64,000 bases of DNA, taken from contig OW028574.1 in the NCBI GenBank assembly GCA_932294295.1, forward strand, positions 54,496,797-54,560,796, in the 5' to 3' direction. Position 1 is the stretch's first letter. Each line of letters starts with the position of its first letter. Below the pieces are notes generated by a model. That model was not told where the DNA came from, did not search any database, and saw nothing but the letters and a program-made list of their open reading frames with translations. Below are positions 1 to 11,700 of this stretch, in pieces. The translations under genes and the position numbers were made by a program. This stretch comes from Alitta virens (Eukaryota > Annelida > Polychaeta > Phyllodocida > Nereididae).

Positions 1-24
1 ATACTATATACAGTATATTATCAC

Positions 25-140
25 TGTCGTGGGGCGAAGGTGTCGTGGGGCGAAAGTAGGTGCTGTCGCAGTCCGACAGCTCAACTTTCGGGGGGCGAAG
101 GTTCAACTATCGGGGGGCGAAACCTCTACTGTTGGGGGGC
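25..140. repeat. Short GGGGCGAA repeat cluster
   Basis: Four copies of GGGGCGAA or a close variant lie within about 115 bp, several preceded by TCGT or ATCG, and stand out against the AT-rich surroundings. It is probably the end of an unnamed mobile element. Positions 140-700 show nothing else recognisable. Confidence 0.4.
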
Positions 141-707
141 ACCAAGAAGTGAACTCCTCGGCCACCATAGACTGGGTCGATATTGGTCCAATCATCCATG
201 GTCCAATGTTGGCCATCGGTTATTGTTGGGCCAATGTCAAGGTCATGAGGCATGTCATCTGGGAATTAGCTAACAAACGTCATATTACAATACTTTTTTG
301 TCTTCACAAAATATGTATTTTGATGAAAATAACATTGTAATTTACTAATTACAGTTTAAGTTCTAATTTTGTATTCTTAAGACCTTGAGTCAATTGGGGC
401 AAATGCATTATTTTATTAATGCCAGCCCTTTATTTTGTATGAAATTAAATTGTTAAAATGTTGTTCTCTTTCTACAAGAAAGGCCCTTTCACAAAAAAAT
501 ATATTGAATGTATTAAGAGGTTAGAATTTTCCAAATATGCCACATCAATTCAAAGGATGGTCTTGCGTTGACAATGTTGACTCATCACTGAACCAATGAT
601 GCTGTCAGGTTAGAACTGTAGTCATGAATAATATATTCTGTAATGTATATTGCATAGTATCATTTACAACGTCTTAGTGATACTGGTCTGAAACGTGGTC
701 AGTTAAT

Positions 708-940
708 AACATGACCACCTGTCTCTGGCAGCTGTATTAATGAGATAAGGCTTGGGGGTCCAACCCATGTCAACTTTTCCCATGGGTGGGGTCTTTTACT
801 TTGCCCCAGCATTGACGCTGAGTAGAAGGCAGCACCAATTCAACATCTTTGACAGACATTCAGCTGAGATGTCACACTACTAGCTCATGAAAAGTGGTCA
901 GATTCGAACCCAGGATCTTCAACAGGGCTACCCAATGTGA
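708..940 (-). mobile_element. tRNA-derived SINE, family 1, in guanylate cyclase intron
   Basis: Antisense copy of the commonest repeat here. It is recognised by CCCATGGGTGGGGTCTTTTA near 780, the downstream block CAGCTGAGATGT and a B-box relic in GATTCGAACCC near 902. It ends about 17 bp from the exon 7 splice donor. Confidence 0.75.
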
Positions 941-957
941 TGATTTATCACACATAC

Positions 958-1132
958 CTGACTTCAATTTCAGCAATGCGCTGCTGGTTGAGCAGGACTA
1001 GTTCTCTTGTGACGTCATAGAGTGGAATGTCTGAGAGGTACAGCTTGCGTTCCATCATGTCTGTCAAGCTGGCCAATCGTGGGGACCCTATGAAAAGCAG
1101 ATGTTTATCATCTGGCAGTGTGATCATCTGGC
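958..1132 (-). CDS. Guanylate cyclase beta exon 7, HNOBA end and start of coiled coil
   Basis: The acceptor is ACATTTCAG and the donor GTATGT. It encodes residues 315-372, including GQMITLPDDKHLLF, YLSDIPLYDVTRELVLLN and QQRIAEIEV, the run into the signalling helix and coiled coil. It ends with two bases (AG, probably Ser). Exon 8 would lie left of the window; nothing in 1-957 resembles it. Confidence 0.93.
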
Positions 1133-4100
1133 CTGAAATGTACAAATTAAGGTTTGAAGTTTACATATATGACAGCAGACTTCATAGACTTGAAAACTTT
1201 ACTCCAGAGGACTTCATGTGAATCCTGCAGGTCTCTCAATGGCTGGAGGCATTCCCTCAGCCAATGGGAGTCCTAGATTCAGATGGGGTCCTCTGAACTT
1301 TTAGTTTCCAAGAATGTAAATCTGCTGTAAGAGAAGTATCACCATGTACAATGAAAGTTGTGTGAAAACAATATCATCACTGTGCAGCAAAGAGGTAATG
1401 GATGATCGAACATTTGTTGTATTCTTCAAAAGTCCATATATGTCTTTTGTACGACAGTTTTTGTACATTAGTATGGAGCATATTCAGCCTAAGCGAACAA
1501 TGATGAAACAAGGAGATTTGGCTTCAATACCATGTCACATTTTACCCCATAGGTTTGGTTTTAGAGCATGCCATGGATGGAAAAGGGTCTGCAATAATAC
1601 ACAAACTAAGTACACCTACAATGTACAAACAACTCAACATGGTCCTAAGATGACTTGTACACAAATCTGGACAGAAAGTAAACGAATCATACTACACTCG
1701 GCGACAGTGAAATTCGCCAACAACGAGATTCGCCACCCCCCTAATACTCAATTATACACCTTGCAAATTCATGATTTGTTACAAAACGAATTGTTTATAT
1801 AATTGACAATACTCTGTCACCCCAACAGCCATCTAATAAATGTTTATTGCACTTTATTACGAGTGGCGAATCTCGTTAAGGCAGCTTGTCTGAACATTAG
1901 GCGTACACTTTTTCGAAGGAATTTAATTTGCAATCTGATTACCATTAAGTATGATGATCATGATTACCTTTAAGTATGATGGTTGATGCGGATGCTGGGA
2001 TGTCTGGATCAGTTTCTCTTGTACCTGTATTCACCTTGATAACATAACTAGCATTGATGAACTCCGTTATCTTAGAGAAGTTAAAGGTCACCGGCGGGTG
2101 CAGGATGGTAAAGTATTCGTTGACATTTGAACCGACACAATGCTCTAAACTGATCATGGTCTGAAGCTTGATTCCGCATTGTCGGACCACCAGTCCACGA
2201 TCAAAAATTACATGGTACGGAAAGACATGACAGAACATCTGAACATCTACGATAGGCTTTCGTGGGACTATAGGGTCGAATAGGCCAACCGCGAGTGAAG
2301 ATTTTCTCTTTTTCTGATGGTTTGTGTCATTTTCATCCCATGGACCAGCTTCTGTCACTCTGAATGTCACATGGCAGTGAGGTTTTCCATTAAGCTTTTC
2401 CTCTTCAACGGTTAGTATTTCGGTCTCCAGGCGCACTCCGTAGAACTCTCTTCCGACTGCTCTCATGAGACCTGAGCAAAACCAAACAATTTAAATTCAC
2501 AAATATTTAGTGCTGAATTATTATAAATTTTTTATTTATATCGGATGGTGGGTTAGTATTTTATATGCATATATAGTTTGTGATAATTTGAAGGCAACAA
2601 GATAGACATCGGTTTAATCCGCGATGTTGATAGTACAATGCATGTTGTCCCAATGATGACCAACATTGAAATGATGTTGTGCCAATTTGGGCAGCTGTCT
2701 GGGATGTAATATAACCTTTTTTTCCTATATTTGCTGTCATGGCAGACAACTTCCATGAAAGCACGGAAATTCAGCCAATTTGTGCTGATTATGAGCCAAC
2801 GAAGAATCAACATGTTTGACTTACAATTGACTTGACTTGATGATTATGATGATTTGTGCAGGCTCAATTTACTAAATGAAATATGTAGCAATTGATATAA
2901 AAATTATGTGTGCCTTGCGAGACTCCCATAAGACAGTCATGTCGCTTTAACTACAATTTGGCTATCGACACCATGCAATAACTGCAATACAGTTATGTGT
3001 ATACTGTATACATTATAAAATCTGTAGATGGAAGTATTCATTCTGACATTCACATTTCACACAGGTCCCAAATGCCCAGAGGTGCCATTGGGAGAATCAA
3101 CACAAGGAATTTAGTCAATCCAATAATTGGTTGCTGTCACTACCAGGGCCTGGCAGAGGAATCTGTTATACTGTTATACAAATCTTGCCTCTGGCAGAAA
3201 ATCCTCAGATAAGGTCATTTCTAGCCCATCAAATTCTCACCTGCATTTGTTGGAAGGCTATTATGTCACCCGAGTAAACTGACCATGCCATCAAAATATT
3301 CTTTAGCATTTGAAAAGACTCATTAATTGTATTTTGACACCGTCACATCAGGTAATTGTTGTCATATCATTCAAAGCCTGCCAGTATGATGGGAAGTTGG
3401 ATGCCTAACAAAGGTCCAATTTGGCATTAATGTTATACTAGTCGTCAGCTATGAAGTCAAGTTTGGACAAACCTGAAATTACTAGACCCTGATAGCCATA
3501 GATACAGGGTGCCCACATTTTACCCCAAAACGAATTCCCTACTTTTCCAGACTTTTTCCAGACAAAAACAAATATTTTTATGTACTGGTTACAAAATCGT
3601 CTATAAGTTTTGATTTACTTGATGTATTTTAAGAATGAAACTCGTATAAAAATGCTGCATATTTTTTTGTATGTCTGATGGGGATGCACGGTTTACTTTC
3701 GCCTTACTTTGTAAGCCTGTCATATTTATTAAACACTTTCATTTTTAGAACAGACATAATTTTCAAGACTATAGAATAAAATTCCCTACTTTTCCAGACC
3801 TTGAAAATGGCTTTTTCTCATGCCCTACATTTTCCAGGTTTGTCAATACCACCCTGCAGATGGTATTTCATACCAGATCGGGTCTACATCATTTGGTGTC
3901 GGTCGACGTCGAGCATGCTTGATCAGTCCAAATTTGGCCCAACATTCTGCCAAAAGGGAGTCAATATAATCCCCAGCCATGGGTTAATGTTCAGCTGAAT
4001 TGGTATGTTATCTTGGTAGTATCTGGTTCATCCAAAGATCGTGTCTGCCAGATTGGTAAATGATTGCAAAGTGTCGGCCCTATTCGGCACTATTCGGCCC

Positions 4101-5665
4101 AATGAGCAGACCTGGTCATTGTCGAACCAGTGTTGTTACCAGGGACACTGATTGACAAAGATATTAGGCAGATTACGGGCCAGTGTTGGCCCAGTGTTGG
4201 CCTAGTGTTGGCTCAGCGATAGTTCTCAATATCTTCTCGTTGTAAGTTCCTTGATGGCATTGTAGATTCATGCCACAGCCACCTGTGAGCTCAGGGTCAG
4301 TACAATTGGTAAATGGTCAGTTTTGTGACATCACTAACTGACCATTGGTCATTGTGCAACATTGACGTAATCACAATAGTTTTCGATGAATATGCCTCAA
4401 ATTGTTGTCAATGGTCAATTGTACTGATGTACGAATCGATATTGTAGTATCGAACTAATGGATACTTGATTTGGCATACTATCATTTGTTACTAAGAGTC
4501 AAAACTTTGCATTTATGAATGATATTTTTAGTATAGCAATACTGAATTGTCTCATTTGTTCATTAATATAACAGGTCGGGTCATTCGTCGAGAAAATGCC
4601 TTTTTGACATCAACTAATCTAAGTTTAATCTAGTAATCTAAGCTGTTAATGCATTCCTGACAGCATATTTTATAATTATGACACATTGGCAACAGCACAT
4701 TACAACGGTAAGGCAATGCCATTAATCCCAATTAATCCCAGAAAATAGAGTAAACTTCACAATTCACATTCCTAGCATAGTACATTATATATTATTTCAA
4801 TTGAATCTAGCCTCAAATTTATTAAATCCCCTGACTAGCTGTTAAGAGTACCCACTAATTTAATGATGAAGCAATTTCTAAAGATAAAATATGAGTTTAT
4901 CACATTTTCAGTCACTGCATGACCCTTTTTCCAATGTCTCAAAGCTGTTGGTCTGAAGCTTAACAAGCTTATATAACCAGTTTCCAGAGGCAAACGTAAT
5001 GATGAGATGACAAGGCTTGGAGTCCAACTTATGTCTACCTCATGGGTGGGGGCTTTTGCTTGCTTCAGCAGAGACTCTAAGCAAAAAGGCACCCATCAAT
5101 TTAGTGTCTGCTGTAAAGGGTGAACAAGTTGGGAATCGAACTTCCCACCTTTGTTCATTTTATACAAAAAGAAAATGAAGAGTTGTCCAAGTAATCATGG
5201 ATAATTTGTGGTAAATACTCTAATTAGACAGGCATTTAGTCTAACTATTAGATGTAAGGCATAATATACATTATTACGATTGTCAAATTTTTTTGCAGAA
5301 TCAGCCAAGATATTGTTAGTCCTTAGCAATGGCTGATTTAAACACAATTTTAGATAGACACCAGTGAAACAATCATTTGACTGAAATGGAGTGCAACAGT
5401 ATTTCTAGCAACTGTTGCTAAGTCTCCATTTCAATAAAGCCATCAAAGGTGATCAATAACACACTTTACAGTGTCTATCAAATGTAATTAATATTGTTCA
5501 TATCAGTACTTGAGGAATCCGCACAAAGAATTACAGGCTCTCTACAGCTTTGCCTATTTTAGCAAGACAGGGATTTTCAACACTATAGTGTGTTGAAAGT
5601 GGTGTGGTGATAGCTGGATAGCTAGATAAATCAATAGATAGTTAGATAGATTGATAGAAAGATAA

Positions 5666-5704
<39 letters not shown>

Positions 5705-8700
5705 TATAGATAGATAGATATGGAAAGTGCAGCCCTCTAATAAGGCAAGTTCTTGTCACTATCAAGGTTTGATTGAGGAGGCGGAGAGTGGAGCCCACAC
5801 ATGTTACACATTTACCCCATGGGTGGGATCTTTTACTTGCCTGAGCATAGACACTGAGTACCTTAAGGGACCACAAATTTAACGTCTCATCCGAACATCA
5901 TCCAGCTGGGATATTGCTCATGAGCAATATCCCTGCTGGATGTTGTTCGGATGAGACGTTAGATTGGTGCCAAAGCTTGGGATTGAACCCGGGTCCTTCA
6001 GAGGAGCAGGTGAGCGTCTTATATTACCACTAGACCACCCAGCTGCCCAAGTCATTGGATGCTGTGGTCCAGTGGATTAGATCTTGGATTATTACTTGCA
6101 TTCGGCCACACAGCCTTCACACAGACCTGTGCAAATGGCTACTGGCAATAAGTAATGATGGCAATTCTAGAGCGCTGGCCCATGAAGTGCCATAATGGTT
6201 GCTTGCAGGAATATGGGGAAGGCTCAATCTTGAACAGTCCTGTCAAGAGTGTAAATTGTAATGTCGGCAGAGTTTATATATAGCGGAGACAAACCCAGCC
6301 TAGCATGCTAAATTGAGTCAACCCTGGGCTGATGAGGAGCATGCAGATTAGATGGGAATTTAATTTACATTTACATGACAATATATATACAGTTAGTTTC
6401 ATAAAATATGGTTGACTCTAGGGAGCTGTAGCAACCTATTCCTGGCTGTAGCTATAACTGCCACTTCTGTCTACTCCTAGCTTATAGTTTGCTTACACCT
6501 ACCACCACTGAAAATATAACCTTGGTAAATGTTAGAACTTAATCTAATATGCATTTATTCAACTAAAAATGACAGATATGCGTTACTATCAAATGGATAT
6601 GCATGGACTTCAGATCTTGCTTTGACTAGCCAGCTATAGCCAGACAGTTCCGTTTTAGCGGCAGGTAGCATTGCATGGCAGAACTTGTCTAGCTTTGTCT
6701 GGGTTCAATTTGACAGGCCGCTTTCAATGAAAATAACTGTACTTCAATCAAGAATGTATAGATCTTAGAAAAGTAATTAAACTAGATAGCTACATGGCCA
6801 AATGTGCTACGTGCGTTTTCCAAGCGTTTGAAAAAACGCATGGAGAATGCATGGTTTTTCACCTCATTTTAACAAGGCAAAAACCATGCCTTTATCCTTC
6901 TCATGGAAAACGCACGTGGCACATTAGGCCATGTAAAACAACAGCATGCTATTCCACCTTCCAAAGATATGAGTCTTATAATCTTGATGCACTATATTTT
7001 ATCTTAATATTCAACATTTATGGCTATGATATAAAAAAAACCTGAGGGGTAGCTCTATATATACACCTGCTTCTATTTACATTGAAAAGAAAGACTAATT
7101 TGTAATCTCACTATCTATATCCACCAGAGACGTGACAACTCAGCAGTGACCATCATGCACTTGTAGATTTATGGGCCATAAACTTCATCACATGAATCTC
7201 GGAGACATACGGAATGAGCAAGGAGCTGAATTTACCTTAGTTCATGCCATACTTGAGCCACACTGTAAAACATTTGCTGTAGTCTTTACAGCTTCTTGCT
7301 GGTGAATTCTTGCACTGTAATGTTGCTGGCAAAGATGTGTACAGTATCTTGCAGCGAAAATTACAGGTAAAAGTTGGTGTACCATAGAAGAAAGCAAAAG
7401 GATGTTTGCCTTGAAATCATATGGCACATGTGATATCTCATAAACGGTATTTTACCGTAAATTACTGACGCAGAGGACTTATAATAAGCCAATGTTAGAC
7501 CATTTACAGTAAACTTCATGGTATCATACTGTGGTAGGGATTTACTCTATCTTACCATAAAATGCTGCAGTATCACGGTGTAGAGTAGTTTTACCATAAA
7601 ATAGGTCTATGCGAGAAATGCTGTATATATTTGATCTATTTTACAGCAAACGACTGAATAAATTATGGTAGACTACCATTTTCTTTACCTCAGCTGTAAA
7701 ATTTATATTATTATGCAACAGGATAGATTTATGGTATCTTGTCGTAGAATTATACGGCAGTGTTCTGTATAGCAACTTTACAGTATTTTACTGTAAATAC
7801 TACAGTAAAGTTGCAAGAAAACTACGGAAACTTGTTGCACAAAGAGTTCCAAATGATTTGTTTTTAAATTGATATGATTCTTTATTGTTATAAATAAGGA
7901 AAGACATATGTTGACAATAATGATGATAACTGGTGGTGTCAGAATTTAATTCAAAGTTATTTTGAGAGCACCAGTAAGTATTCCAGGCATCTATATGTAT
8001 ACCAGATAAGCAATAAGTAAATTATGCCATGAAGTTAATAAATATAACGAGTTATTAATAACCTGGTAATATGAAGATTTAGTATGTTATTCAAAACTTT
8101 CATTTGGTATTATATATGCTTGTGTCAATGGCAATTAGGACATGATATCGGCGGTGACCTGACCAAAAAGTGACTAGACCAGAGTGGCGGTGATTTACCC
8201 AATTTCTGCAGGCGGTGAGTCAACCATCAGGTACAGAAAAGAGGTGGTGAATCAACCAAATATGTTGGCGGTGAGTTGGTAAAGCGGTGAGTTGTCCTGT
8301 TACCCATAAGTTGAGATACCCATTTTTGTTGAAAAGATGCATGTCTATTGTACATACTTATTTATACATGTATTATATTAGACAAATTTCTAATGTTTAC
8401 CAAGGTTTATATTTTTTCAGGGGTGGTAGATGTTAGCCGACTATTAGCTAGGAATAGACAGAAGTGGTTGGCTTAAGCCAGTTACAGCTACAGCCAGGAA
8501 TAGGTTGTTACAGCTGTCTAGAGTTGACCATATTTTATGAAACTAACTGTAACTGCCATGCAGACATACCTGTTACAATGGTGTGCAGTCCTATCCTGCC
8601 ACTGTAATAATGCAGGATATAAACACCGTCCGATTCCGTGATACATCTGTGATGAGAAATGTAAAATCAGATTAAATATAGAAATGGAAGGCATGAGTTA

Positions 8701-11700
8701 AAAGTGACAGCAAATGACTCGTATCAAATTGCGGGTAACATTCTAAAGTTGCTTCACTTTTAATGGGCACGAAATCCACAAAAAGGGGCCTAAACCAATG
8801 CACTAAACATTGTAATCCCTCAGCCCGTTTCTTCCATCTACATTATAATAAGATTGCTAGATGCAGAACCAGCTCACACAGTCTTCATATCAGAACCGGT
8901 AGACTTGAAAAACCCGAAGTTCCTGCAGAGGACAGGCTCTGCATAAAATGTAACGTAAATGAAGTAGAAGATGAAATACACATCAACGTGTTCCAGCAAT
9001 TCATTATTTAGACAGAACTTAAATGAAATAGCCAGGAATATATTGATAACTTCGACACATTACATAACAGAGGGAAATTTACAGAGATAATGACTTCTAA
9101 GGAGCATGAGCTCTGTAAATTTCCCTCTGTTATGTAATGTGTCGATGTTATCAATATATTCCTGGCTATTTCATTTTAAGTTCTGTCTAAATAATGAATT
9201 GCTGAAAGTTTTAGGTGGATTTCTTTTAAACGCTAATGTCTCCGTGTGCAATCATCCCTCTCCTAGGGTTGCGCAGTCAAATCCTGATTATTCAAATTAT
9301 CAAAAAAGTGACCTTAGCAACAGCTCTTTCAGAACAACTGTATATAAACTTTTTGAAACTGTAGACATAATGTGTTAGTACATAAACCTGTTTTGCATAA
9401 TGTATATATATGTACCTAGGTTACTAATGTATGTGATGTGATGCTTGTTGATGAGCTTGTGACATATCTACCTACATCTACTTGCACGTATAAATGTGTA
9501 TGTAAAACAATATTATATAGTACATAGAACTGCTGATATGATGTTGACTATAACCACGTATTATATGTAATAACTTTCACTTGGTGGCTGGAACCGCTAA
9601 ATTTATTTAATTTGTCTTCTCTTCTTTTAATGCAATTTTTTAAGGTACAGTGTATTCATGTATTGTGAAATTTTATTATTTTTAAATTTGGTGTGTTGAT
9701 GTTAGCGACAAATATGTCATGTTTGACATAATACTGTCAATAAAATTTTATATATATTTTTTTCATTTGTTTCATCTAGCCATAAATACAGCGGCGAAAT
9801 AATAATCATACTTATTATAATGGATATTGTACCAAAGTAATTATATTACTCTGCCAATATAAGTTCATTTATTTCATTTGGCTTCACAAGGAATGCATAT
9901 CGGAAGGTAAAAACGTTTATATACTTTTTTACCCCGTATAAGTGAATGCCAGGTAATACAATAGGATTGCCTTGTTTTGCTCTGTTTCTAAACTTCATCA
10001 AAGATCATAGAAGTTTATGTCTTATGTACTGAATTTTCATGATCATTTTTGAAGATCAAACACTGACAAACGGTGCTTTGTTTTCTTTGATCAGGTCATA
10101 AAACAACCAGTCATTGTCAGCGAGTAAATCCATTGAATTCGTGTAATCAATGTACTGAGTAAAATAACACCTCTGATGAAACTTTAGATCCCTAGTCCTA
10201 ATGCATTGTTGCCATGGAAACAGGGTTATGAAAATTACCCAAAGATGTAATACCATGGTAGAACATATATAGGCTGCGCGGCCGCAAACCCTCAGCGAAT
10301 ACCCACATAGTACACGAGCATTATCAACATTTTTCTAGAAACCTCTGTAACGAATTGGTTAATTCCAAGACATAATACAATCTTTTGTATTATGTTCCTT
10401 TTCCCTCCAAGGCAATCACAATATGATAGTGCTAAAAGGTTCTAAATCAATAGGGGGTGTGGTCACACAGTGCAAACTCATATTTATGTGTTTGACAGCT
10501 GCGCAAGAAACTTTTTGGGAAACTTTGATTATCATATCACATATCTGTTTAATCTATTGTTGTCACCATTCAGTACATGGAGTTGCCCTATGGTAGGCCT
10601 TTTTGGTACATATTGTTGAAAATGGCTTTAAACCTAGTCTTTAAATTGCTTATCTCATTTGTATATTTTAACACACAACTAGGTCATATGTTAGAGTTCT
10701 GCTGCAAAAACAAAAAGTGCCAAGCTCGACAACGAAAGTGTCACACCCGTCCCCTTAATCGTCCACCTGGCCCATGGACGCACAAGTCGCACATGGATTT
10801 TTCCAAGTGATAACAATAACCCTCTTCGAACTTCATTACCTGATGGTACAAAAATTGCCATTTTTATCCATGATACTCATGGATTTATAAAATAGAATGC
10901 AATCATCTTTTGAACTTTTTGAATCGAATGTAGTACTGATGGTTGGTGCCATTAAATTCCATATTTTGGTAATATGAACAAATCTCAGATTAAGCACTTC
11001 CCAAATATTTACATATGATATGCACTCTGTCAATAAAAATCTATCCGTCTATCTATAGCACTTTCCAAATATATTCATATTTAGTCGATTTCCTGACAAT
11101 AGCTCTTAAATAAGAATACAACAAACCGGAATGAAGGTGCCTCCATCTTGGTATAGGACATGCGCAGGAGGGTGTGTAGTGAATCCAGGTTCTGTATAAA
11201 ACTTTCAAAGGAATTCCCCAGTGTCCTCAGCATCTTGTCATAGCCATGTTCCAGACAATAAATAATGAAATACTCTCCAAATGCATCCAGCACAACATCA
11301 GCCCCACAACCTTGGCAAAAATTGGTAACATTAGAAATAACAATGATGCAGTGTAGCTTTCATTTATTTAAAAAGTGATACTTTTCATGTCTATAGGATT
11401 TAGACCGAGCTGAACAGTTGGTAACTAATCAGTCAAAGCAAATGATGAGTCGTAACATGTACACTTCCCTCCAAAAATATAAGATCACTTTGACCACTGT
11501 TACGTAACATGGTGGTGATCTCAAACATTTTTGGGGAGCTATCTATTCTTGTCATGCAAGATCGAGACCTTTTGCATTGTCAAAATAAGTAGCAATTTAG
11601 CAGAAGTAATTAGATTCTATTCGAAAAGTCTGTTATGGGTCCAACTGTAAAAATGCATGCATTATCCTTGAAAAAGACTTAACTGAATGAAAAGCTCGTA

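Noticed and set aside
900..914. tRNA-like B-box words in SINEs (also 49841, 61606, 20705, 23463) as tRNA genes
   Set aside because: No cloverleaf can be folded; bodies match dispersed SINEs.
1344..1802. 152-codon plus-strand ORF
   Set aside because: It lies in a cyclase intron, has no recognisable domain and overlaps the left part of an inverted-repeat element.
10056..11033. Minus-strand ORFs kept in both copies of the 1.4-kb duplication
   Set aside because: Shared because the DNA is duplicated; small indels differ between copies, and no family is recognised.
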